Assembly (NCBI GenBank): GCA_036277075.1
Contig: DASUNQ010000390.1
Coordinates: 1 to 6,408, forward strand
DNA: 6,408 nucleotides
Reading direction: 5' to 3'
From: DASUNQ01 sp036277075
GTDB lineage: Bacteria; Acidobacteriota; Thermoanaerobaculia; Multivoradales; UBA5704
The notes under the pieces are model-generated. The model worked only from the letters and a program-made list of their open reading frames with translations, ran no database searches and was not told the DNA's origin. Shown piece by piece: positions 1 through 4,682 of this stretch. Both the position numbers and the translations under genes were made by a program. Within the stretch, counting starts at the first letter, position 1, and each line of letters starts with the position of its first letter.

Positions 1-532
1 CGAGCGGCAGGTGGACGGTCAAGAGCGCCACCTGCAGGTCGGGCGCGAGGAAGGCCATCAGGTAGTCGCGTCCGTAGCGCTCGAGGCCGCAGGCGGCGGC
101 GAGGTGCTCGGTGTGGCCGGTGAATCCCGGCAGGACGTGGCGGGCGATCGACTCCTTGGAGACGGGGGCGGTCACCAGGGCGTCGGCGATCCCCTCCCGC
201 GCCAGGCGCGCGCCGAGGTCGAGAGCGGCCAGCGCGCCGGCGGCGTCGGCGGGTCCGGAGGCGCCGAAGGCGACGGCGCGGGGCTCGGCGACCGGATCGA
301 GGACGGGGATGCCGTCCAGCCGCTCGATCTCTTCCCGGCGCGGCACGCCGCTCACGTAGACGAGACGGTCCCAGGGCGCCCGCGGCAGCGCCGGCCGCAG
401 CGCTTCGAGCGCGGCGCGCTCGGCGACCAGGAGCGGGCGCCACGCGGCTTCGTCGGGGGGCGATTGGAGGAGGGCGAGGAGGATCTCGGGCCCGATCCCG
501 GCCGGATCCCCCTGCGTGAGGGCGAGGAGCAC
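1..532 (-). CDS. pdxA: 4-hydroxythreonine-4-phosphate dehydrogenase PdxA, N-terminal half (runs off left edge)
   Basis: PdxA oxidises 4-phosphohydroxy-L-threonine with NAD(P), and decarboxylation then gives the amino-ketone precursor used by PdxJ in DXP-dependent pyridoxal phosphate synthesis in the cytoplasm. The 177 visible residues carry the family signatures: TQGDPAGIGPE at residues 6-16, ALVTAPVSKESI at 118-129 and PGFTGHTEHL at 135-144. His140 in GHTE corresponds to a divalent-metal ligand of the family. PdxA is usually about 320-340 residues, so roughly the C-terminal half, with the remaining metal ligands, lies beyond position 1. The start is GTG at 532; no other start exists in frame before the upstream stop, and the alignment begins almost at once. 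It lies one base after the stop of the hfq-like gene, with no clear Shine-Dalgarno sequence, so translational coupling is likely. A PdxA2-type enzyme of 4-carbon acid catabolism cannot be excluded from half a protein. Confidence 0.93.
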   Translation of the reverse strand, partial: MLLALTQGDPAGIGPEILLALLQSPPDEAAWRPLLVAERAALEALRPALPRAPWDRLVYVSGVPRREEIERLDGIPVLDPVAEPRAVAFGASGPADAAGALAALDLGARLAREGIADALVTAPVSKESIARHVLPGFTGHTEHLAAACGLERYGRDYLMAFLAPDLQVALLTVHLPL

Positions 533-533
533 T

Positions 534-893
534 CTAGGGCGCGGGCTCGTCGTTGGCGGCGGCGGGCGGCCCGTAGCTGCGCCGGCCCGGGCGGTGCCTC
601 AGCTCCTCCTCCTTGAAGAGGTAGCGGATGTGGTGCTTCTGGATGAGCAGGTTGGGGCCGGAGTGGCGGTTGAGCTTGATCGCCCCCTTGTCGTACCACT
701 CGATCCAGCCGTGGAGCTCCTCGTCGTTGTCGAGCACCACCACCATCGGCGTCCGCGCCGCCATCTGCTTGAGGTAGTAGAACTCCTCGGCGTTGGTCTG
801 CTCGGGGGGGGACTGCTTGCGCCGCACGCTGCGCGACGGGAGCTCCTTCTTGAGCTCGTTCATGTCCGGGCGGATCAGCTTGCGGTTGGCCAT
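534..893 (-). CDS. hfq: Hfq-like Sm-fold RNA-binding protein with basic N-terminal extension
   Basis: This 119-residue protein has one Sm/Hfq-type domain at about residues 35-97. It aligns without gaps to E. coli Hfq over the Sm1 region: TPMVVVLDNDEELHGWIEWYD (48-68) matches the P-x5-L-x-N-x3-L-x-G-x-IE-x2-[FY]D pattern. The Sm2 signature KHHI (86-89) matches Hfq KHAI, keeping the RNA-binding Lys-His pair. Several Hfq surface residues differ: Gly70 replaces the proximal-face Phe, Gln85 the Tyr before Lys-His, and Glu59 the distal-face Lys. Residues 1-34 form a basic extension absent from E. coli Hfq, and 98-119 look disordered (Arg, Pro, Ala). The probable role is as a hexameric RNA chaperone or related RNA binder; its binding specificity is unknown. 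The ATG at 893 follows a GGAG that is only three bases away. It sits 15 bases after ricT and one base before pdxA. Another Sm-like family is possible, but the KH motif favours Hfq. Confidence 0.82.
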   Translation of the reverse strand: MANRKLIRPDMNELKKELPSRSVRRKQSPPEQTNAEEFYYLKQMAARTPMVVVLDNDEELHGWIEWYDKGAIKLNRHSGPNLLIQKHHIRYLFKEEELRHRPGRRSYGPPAAANDEPAP

Positions 894-908
894 GGGCTCC
901 GGGGTCGG

Positions 909-1637
909 TCAGGCCGCCGGCGGGGCCGGCGCGCGCCCTTCCGGGTTCTTGCTCCGGTACTGGTCGTCCTCGTAGGCGAGGCAGCAGAGGAGCCGCCCGC
1001 ACTGGCCGGAGATCTTCGACGGGTTGAGCGACAGGTTCTGCCGCTTGGCCATCTGGATCGAGATCGGCCGGAAGTCGTGGAGCCAGGTCGAGCAGCAGAG
1101 CGTGCGGCCGCAGACCCCAATCCCGCCGGTCAGCCCGGCCTCGTCGCGCGCTCCGACCTGCACCATCTTGATGCGCGCCGAGAAGCGGGTCGAGAGGTCG
1201 CGGACGAGCTGGCGGAAGTCGATGCGCTGCTCGGCGGTGAAGTAGAACGTGGCCTTCCTGCCGGTCAGCGCGAAGTCGACCCGCGAGACCTTCATCTCCA
1301 GCCCGAGCGCGCGCACCCGCTCCTGGGCGTAGAGCTTCGCCTGCAGCTCGCTCTGACGCTGGCGGTCGAAGTCGGCGGTGTCGCCGGTGGAGGCGGGGCG
1401 CAGGATCGGCCGCGCGCTCGATTTCTGGCAGGGCTTGAACACCGGCATCGGCGAGGCCTCGACGACGCCGAACGCCGGCCCGCCCTCGAGCTCGACGACG
1501 ACGCGCGCGCCGCGCGCGTAGATCTGTCCGTTGGTGGCGCAGAGGGTCAGGTTCGTCTCCTCCCGAAAACGAACGCCCACGTAGGTATCCTCGACGGCGG
1601 TGGACATCCCCGCGAAGCTGCAACCCTGGCATCCCAT
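909..1637 (-). CDS. ricT: PSP1-domain protein, RicT/YaaT family
   Basis: RicT (YaaT) in Bacillus subtilis forms a complex with RicA and RicF that carries iron-sulfur clusters and helps RNase Y-dependent mRNA maturation; outside Firmicutes the role is less clear. This 242-residue product has the complete C-terminal signature. GGIGVCGRTLCCSTWL (171-186) is followed by SIQMAKRQNLSLNPSKISG (193-211) and QCGRLLCCLAYE (212-223), so six closely spaced cysteines (176, 181, 182, 213, 218, 219) are present. The N-terminal PSP1 part includes VGVRF (20-24) and FGVV (56-59). I chose the ATG at 1637 because AAGGA lies six bases upstream; a frame open to 1730 adds Arg-rich residues with no family resemblance, and Met11 (1607) lacks such a site. 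This start gives an extra N-terminal MGCQGCSFAG with a CxxC pair, plus Cys33 and Cys70. The gene leads the ricT-hfq-pdxA group. No RicA or RicF partner is in the window. Confidence 0.93.
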   Translation of the reverse strand: MGCQGCSFAGMSTAVEDTYVGVRFREETNLTLCATNGQIYARGARVVVELEGGPAFGVVEASPMPVFKPCQKSSARPILRPASTGDTADFDRQRQSELQAKLYAQERVRALGLEMKVSRVDFALTGRKATFYFTAEQRIDFRQLVRDLSTRFSARIKMVQVGARDEAGLTGGIGVCGRTLCCSTWLHDFRPISIQMAKRQNLSLNPSKISGQCGRLLCCLAYEDDQYRSKNPEGRAPAPPAA

Positions 1638-1643
1638 CTGACG

Positions 1644-1648
1644 TCCTT
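1644..1648 (-). promoter_or_regulatory. Ribosome binding site of ricT
   Basis: The minus strand reads AAGGA six bases before the ATG at 1637. It is the best Shine-Dalgarno match on the left side of the window and decides between the alternative ricT starts at 1730, 1637 and 1607. Confidence 0.7.
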
Positions 1649-1671
1649 CACGAACGCGCCGATACGTTCCC

Positions 1672-1693
1672 GTACCCGATGCACGTTGGGTAC
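1672..1693. repeat. Inverted repeat GTACCC-N10-GGGTAC in the ricT leader
   Basis: A perfect 6-bp inverted repeat with a 10-base spacer lies in the 117-bp gap between purD and ricT, about 35 bp before the ricT start. It could be a weak RNA stem or a protein binding site. No run of T follows it, so it is not a standard terminator. A repeat this short can also occur by chance. Confidence 0.35.
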
Positions 1694-1728
1694 CAGCGCG
1701 GAATTGTTGGCGGCCGGGGCCGCGCGGC

Positions 1729-1758
1729 ATTGTGGCAGGAGCGCTAACTTGCCGTCAA
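1729..1758 (-). promoter_or_regulatory. Candidate sigma-70-type promoter for ricT-hfq-pdxA
   Basis: On the minus strand TTGACG (1758-1753) is followed after 18 bases by CACAAT (1734-1729), five of six and four of six matches to the -35 and -10 consensus. The -35 box overlaps the purD stop codon. Transcription from here would give ricT a leader of about 85 nt. If it is real, the RNA-related genes can be expressed apart from pta-purD. It is inferred from sequence alone, in a genome whose sigma-factor preferences are unknown. Confidence 0.4.
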
Positions 1759-3047
1759 TGCTCGACTTCGGCGATGCGGTCGACCACGCGCCGGCCGATG
1801 TCGCGGCGGAAGACCTTCCCCGGCCAATCGACCTGCTGGACCGCCGCATAGGCGCGGTGGAGAGCCTCGACGAGGTCGGCGCCCAGCGCGCAGACGTCGA
1901 GCACCCGGCCCCCCGCCGACACCAGCGCGCCGTCCTCGGCGAGCGCGGTGCCGGCGTGAAAGACCTCGACGCCGGGTAGGGCGGCGGCGCGCTCGAGGCC
2001 GGCGATCGGCTCGCCGGTCGCGGGCTTGCCGGGATAGCCGGGGCTGGCCAGGACGACGCACGCCGCGACCTCCGGCCGGAAGCGGAGCCGCGGCAGCTCG
2101 AACCGCCCCGCGGCGCCGGCGGCGAGGACCGGCAGGAGGTCGTCCTCGAGACGGAGGAGGATGGCCTGCGCCTCGGGATCGCCGAAGCGGGCGTTGAACT
2201 CGAGCACGCGCGGCCCCTCGGCGGTGAGCATCAGCCCGGCGTAGAGGACGCCGACGAAGGGACGCGCCTCGGCGGCCAAGCCGGCGACCGTCGGGCGGAG
2301 GACCGTCTCCATTACCTCGGCCGCGGTCTCGGCCGAGAGCAGCCCCGAGGGGCTGTGGCACCCCATACCGCCGGTGTTCGGGCCGCTGTCGCCCTCGCCG
2401 ATCCGCTTGTAGTCCTTGGCGGTGGCGAGCGGCAGCAGGCGCTCGCCGTCGCAGAGCGCCAGGAAGGAGACCTCCTCCCCCGGGAGGAACCGCTCGACGA
2501 CGACCCTCTCGCCGCTGGCGCCGAAGCGGCGCTCCTCGAAGAGGGCCGAGAGCGCCTCCTCGAGCTCCGCCTCGCCGGCGCAGACGAAGACCCCCTTGCC
2601 GGCGGCCAGCCCGTCGGCCTTGAGCACGAGCGGCAGCCCCAGCTCCTCGCCTGCGGCGCGCGCCGCGGCCGCGTCGTGGACCAGCCGGAAGGGGGCGGTC
2701 GGGATGCCGTGCCGCTCCATGAACTGCTTGGCGAAGGCCTTGCTCCCCTCGAGCTCGGCGGCGCGCGCCGAGGGTCCGAAGACCGCGAGCCCGCGCGCGG
2801 CGAGCTCGTCGGCGAGCCCGAGCGCGAGCGGCAGCTCGGGCCCCACCACCGTCAAGTCGATCCGCATGTCGCGCGCGAAGTCGGCCAGCCGCACGATCTC
2901 CTCGGCGGCGATCGGCACCCGGTCGGCGACGGCGGCGATGCCGGGGTTCCCCGGCGCGCAGTAGAGCTCCTCGCACTCCGGGCTCTGCCGCAGCTTCCAG
3001 CAGAGCGCGTGCTCGCGTCCGCCCGAGCCGACGACCAGGACGCGCAT
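1755..3047 (-). CDS. purD: Phosphoribosylamine-glycine ligase (GAR synthetase) PurD
   Basis: PurD joins glycine to 5-phosphoribosylamine using ATP, the second step of de novo purine synthesis, in the cytoplasm. At 430 residues it is full length. In order it shows the N-terminal Rossmann-like start VLVVGSGGREHA (3-14), VVGPELPLALGLADEL (67-82), the ATP-grasp nucleotide loop VLKADGLAAGKGVFV (141-155), VERFLPGEEVSF (184-195), GPNTGGMG (222-229) and the metal/ATP motif EFNARFGDPE (283-292). The C-terminal part has LASPGYPGKPATGEPI (333-348). The ATG at 3047 shares its A with the TGA stop of pta (TGATG), and GGGGAAGG lies nine bases upstream, so translation is probably coupled to pta. The frame stays open far upstream beneath pta, but that extension has no purD similarity. 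I see no frameshift or lost motif. No other pur gene is in view. Confidence 0.97.
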   Translation of the reverse strand: MRVLVVGSGGREHALCWKLRQSPECEELYCAPGNPGIAAVADRVPIAAEEIVRLADFARDMRIDLTVVGPELPLALGLADELAARGLAVFGPSARAAELEGSKAFAKQFMERHGIPTAPFRLVHDAAAARAAGEELGLPLVLKADGLAAGKGVFVCAGEAELEEALSALFEERRFGASGERVVVERFLPGEEVSFLALCDGERLLPLATAKDYKRIGEGDSGPNTGGMGCHSPSGLLSAETAAEVMETVLRPTVAGLAAEARPFVGVLYAGLMLTAEGPRVLEFNARFGDPEAQAILLRLEDDLLPVLAAGAAGRFELPRLRFRPEVAACVVLASPGYPGKPATGEPIAGLERAAALPGVEVFHAGTALAEDGALVSAGGRVLDVCALGADLVEALHRAYAAVQQVDWPGKVFRRDIGRRVVDRIAEVEH

Positions 3048-4084
3048 CAGGAAACGCCTTCCCCGGCCGCCAGCGCCTGCGCCTCGAGCGCCGCCACCGC
3101 CATCACGTCCACGATGTCCTCCACGGAACACCCGCGCGAGAGGTCGTGCACCGGCTTGGCCAGCCCCTGGAGGAGAGGCCCGATCGCCCGCGCCCCGGCC
3201 AGCCGCTCGGTCAGCTTGTAGGCGATGTTGCCGGCGTCGAGGTCGGGGAAGATCAGCACGTTCGCCTCCCCTCCGAGCGGGCTCCCCGGCGCCTTCCGCC
3301 GCGCCACCTCGGGCACCAGCGCCGCGTCCGCCTGGAGCTCGCCATCGAAGGCGAAGGCGACGCCCCGCTCCCGCAGCAGCTCGACCGCCCGCCGCACCTT
3401 CTCGACCCGCGCATGCGCCGCGCTGCCGTGGGTCGAGAAGGACAGCAGCGCCACCCGCGGCTCCTCCCCCAACAGCACTCGGCAGCTCCCCGCCGCCGCC
3501 ACCGCGATGTCCGCCAGCGCCTCCGGCGTCGGGTCCGGCACCACTCCGCAGTCGCTGTAGATCAAGCAGCGCCCGTTCGGCAGGACCATCAGGAAACAGG
3601 ACGAGACGACGCGCAGCCTCGGCCGCGGCCCGATCGCGCGCAGCGCCGCCCGCACCGTCTGCGCCGTCGGCGCCACCGCGCCCATCACAGCCGCGTCGGC
3701 GCGGCCGGCGGCGACGAGGAGGCAGGCGTAGTGGAGCGGATCGCGCACCAGCTCGGGCGCGAGGTGGGCCTGATCGCCGAGACGGCGAGCGAGCCGCTGC
3801 GTCAGCTCGGGCAGGGAAGGATCCGCGGCCGGGTCCAGGATCTCGCCCGGGACCGCGACGCCGGCGGACACCGCTGCCTGCGCCACGCGTTCCAGAGAAC
3901 CGACGAGGAGCGGCTGGCAGATCCCCTCGCGCGCCGCCATCGCGGCGGCGGCCACCACCCGCGGCTCCTCCCCTTCGGCGAGCACGACCCGGATGCGACC
4001 CCCGCGGCAACGGGCTCGGATCGCCGCCAGGGGATCCGCGACAGCGGCGCTCGAAGCTGCCCTTCCATTCGTGACAAGAGTCAC
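3047..4084 (-). CDS. pta: Phosphate acetyltransferase (short, single-domain Pta)
   Basis: Pta reversibly converts acetyl-CoA and phosphate to acetyl phosphate and CoA; with acetate kinase it makes ATP and acetate or activates acetate. The 345 residues form the catalytic PTA_PTB domain only, without the N-terminal DRTGG/P-loop part of long enterobacterial enzymes. Visible signatures are VVLAEGEEPRVV (33-44), VMGAVAPTAQTVRAAL (133-148), SSCFLM (161-166), ALLSFSTHGSA (212-222), FDGELQADAALVPEV (246-260) and GLAKPVHDLSRGCSVEDIV (307-325). Ser316, Arg317 and Asp323 align with catalytic or CoA-binding residues of the Methanosarcina enzyme. GTG at 4084 is the only start in frame; family similarity begins near residue 17, and I see no good Shine-Dalgarno sequence. 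No acetate kinase gene is present. Phosphate butyryltransferase is a related alternative, but these motifs fit Pta better. Upstream lies a long repeat-bearing leader. Confidence 0.95.
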   Translation of the reverse strand: MTLVTNGRAASSAAVADPLAAIRARCRGGRIRVVLAEGEEPRVVAAAAMAAREGICQPLLVGSLERVAQAAVSAGVAVPGEILDPAADPSLPELTQRLARRLGDQAHLAPELVRDPLHYACLLVAAGRADAAVMGAVAPTAQTVRAALRAIGPRPRLRVVSSCFLMVLPNGRCLIYSDCGVVPDPTPEALADIAVAAAGSCRVLLGEEPRVALLSFSTHGSAAHARVEKVRRAVELLRERGVAFAFDGELQADAALVPEVARRKAPGSPLGGEANVLIFPDLDAGNIAYKLTERLAGARAIGPLLQGLAKPVHDLSRGCSVEDIVDVMAVAALEAQALAAGEGVS

Positions 4085-4122
4085 TCGGCGAGTGTAGCAA
4101 CCACGCTCGACCGCGCCGGCGA

Positions 4123-4341
4123 TCAGGCCCGCAGCGGGATACCGCGCCGCGTCACATACTGCAGCGTCTCCGGGAAATCCCGCGGGCGCCGCGGGAAATG
4201 CCGCGGCGGTGCAGGGAAACGCCGCGGGCGCTCCGGCGAAGGTCGCAGCTGCCGCAGCGAATGCCGCGAGCGCCGCGGTACATACTTTTCCGACGGCGGT
4301 ACACTCCGCGGACGCCGCGGCACTTCCCGCGGCGGCTGCAC
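4123..4341 (-). CDS. Candidate 72-codon Arg/Pro-rich leader ORF upstream of pta (doubtful)
   Basis: A GTG at 4341 opens a 72-codon frame on the pta strand that spans the 21-bp repeats and ends 38 bases before the pta start. Because 21 is a multiple of three, the product is a string of about nine degenerate heptads, with versions such as PREVPRR, PRHFPRR and PRDFPET. It is basic and proline-rich, with several PP pairs and PPR. A GAAGGG lies only three bases before the GTG, and a TAG just upstream closes the frame. Third-position GC is about 76 percent by my count, lower than in pta or purD. It could be a translated leader peptide or simply a frame left open by repetitive GC-rich DNA; the second is more likely without homologues. 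Confidence 0.22.
   Translation of the reverse strand: MQPPREVPRRPRSVPPSEKYVPRRSRHSLRQLRPSPERPRRFPAPPRHFPRRPRDFPETLQYVTRRGIPLRA
4130..4339. repeat. Degenerate 21-bp tandem repeat, about ten copies, in the pta upstream region
   Basis: Units of exactly 21 bp start at 4130, 4151, 4172, 4193, 4214, 4235, 4256, 4277, 4298 and 4319. The best copies (4172, 4193, 4214) begin GGGAAAT or GGGAAAC, followed by CCGCGG and a GC-rich tail such as GCGCCGC. Copies 4256, 4298 and 4319 are close, while 4130, 4151, 4235 and 4277 have diverged. Copies 4151 and 4277 share ACATACT. No unit is separated by spacer DNA. Several contain strong dyads; at 4178-4196 an 8-bp stem surrounds a 3-base loop. The repeats fill most of the 343 bp between pta and the next gene. 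21 bp is two helical turns, so the A-rich segments face the same side of DNA, which would suit cooperative protein binding. The role is unknown. Confidence 0.85.
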
Positions 4342-4371
4342 CGGCCCTTCGACGAATTCCTAAGTGCAGAT

Positions 4372-4400
4372 TGGACAGTAGTTTAGTGTCCTGCTACGGT
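4372..4400 (+). promoter_or_regulatory. Candidate promoter for the plus-strand small gene
   Basis: TGGACA (4372-4377) and TACGGT (4395-4400) are separated by 17 bases, five of six and three of six matches to the sigma-70 boxes. A start near 4407 would give a leader of about 20 nt before the ribosome binding site at 4418. The region is visibly less GC-rich than its surroundings, which supports a promoter. It overlaps the minus-strand candidate. Confidence 0.4.
4373..4391. promoter_or_regulatory. Short dyad GGACA-N9-TGTCC within the divergent promoter region
   Basis: GGACA (4373-4377) and TGTCC (4387-4391) form a perfect 5-bp inverted repeat whose centres are 14 bp apart. It covers the -35 box of the plus promoter and the -10 box of the minus promoter, a position where a bound dimeric regulator could affect both directions. 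At this arm length chance occurrence is quite possible. Confidence 0.25.
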
Positions 4401-4408
4401 GCTCTCAA
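4380..4408 (-). promoter_or_regulatory. Candidate sigma-70-type promoter for pta-purD
   Basis: On the minus strand TTGAGA (4408-4403) and TAAACT (4385-4380) are separated by exactly 17 bases, five of six and four of six consensus matches, making this the best promoter-like pair in the window. Transcription from about 4373 would produce a pta leader near 290 nt that carries the whole 21-bp repeat array. A weaker TACACT lies at 4096-4091 just before the pta start, without a matching -35 box. Confidence 0.5.
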
Positions 4409-4417
4409 CGAACCCGT

Positions 4418-4422
4418 GGGAG
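4418..4422 (+). promoter_or_regulatory. Ribosome binding site of the 66-aa gene
   Basis: GGGAG lies five bases before the ATG at 4428. This site fixes the start of the small gene, whose frame otherwise stays open upstream through the repeat array. Confidence 0.6.
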
Positions 4423-4427
4423 ACGTC

Positions 4428-4628
4428 ATGAGGCAGGGCACCGAAGAGGCGGAGCGGGAGCTGGGCTACCTGGAGGAGCTGCTGGCGCTCTGGCGCGGCG
4501 ACCTCGCGGAGCCTCCGCGCGCCGCTCGCCCGGGGCTGCGGTATCTCCGTCTCGTGGACGATTCGGCGCTCCTGGCCGGGCATGGGGTCTCCGCGGCCCG
4601 CGGGGAGTGGGGCGTTCGCCGCCGCTAG
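4428..4628 (+). CDS. Small hypothetical protein, 66 aa
   Basis: I do not recognise this protein. Residues 4-24 are rich in Glu, Leu and Arg and should form an amphipathic helix (TEEAERELGYLEELLALWRG). The C-terminal half contains RYLRLVDDSALLAGHG and ends in three arginines. There is no signal peptide, membrane segment or cysteine. The ATG at 4428 has GGGAG five bases upstream and a promoter-like pair before that, good support for a real gene of this size. The same frame is open back to 4098, and a GTG at 4209 would add 73 Ala-rich residues read from the 21-bp repeats; I prefer the ATG because only it has a ribosome binding site and lies downstream of the candidate promoter. It is followed after 54 bases by the secreted-protein gene in the same direction, so the two may share a transcript. 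Confidence 0.55.
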   Translation: MRQGTEEAERELGYLEELLALWRGDLAEPPRAARPGLRYLRLVDDSALLAGHGVSAARGEWGVRRR

Positions 4629-4682
4629 ACCTCGCGCGCGGCGCTCCGGGGGCGTGATACCGTCGCTCGGGCGCGACCCCCG

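Noticed and set aside
1700..1740. Intrinsic terminator for purD in the purD-ricT gap
   Set aside because: A GCGGC-CCCG-GCCGC stem is present around 1711-1724, but it is short and has no following T-run.
516..1979. A 487-codon plus-strand open frame opposite pdxA, hfq-like, ricT and the end of purD
   Set aside because: It crosses several well-supported minus-strand genes and the gap between purD and ricT. The translation is low-complexity Arg/Val/Ala/Leu with no family motif, typical of antisense frames in GC-rich DNA.
1755..4100. A 781-codon minus-strand frame that would make purD a fusion with a large N-terminal domain
   Set aside because: The first 351 residues are read in the wrong frame of pta and are Arg/Gly/Ala-rich noise; PurD homology starts exactly at the ATG at 3047, which has a ribosome binding site.
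4130..4339. CRISPR array
   Set aside because: The repeats are directly adjacent with no spacers, they are degenerate, and no cas gene is nearby.
3146..4363. A 405-codon plus-strand frame opposite pta that continues through the 21-bp repeats as Gly/Arg-rich heptads
   Set aside because: Most of it is antisense to pta with noise-like composition, and its repeat part is one of several frames that stay open because the unit length is a multiple of three.
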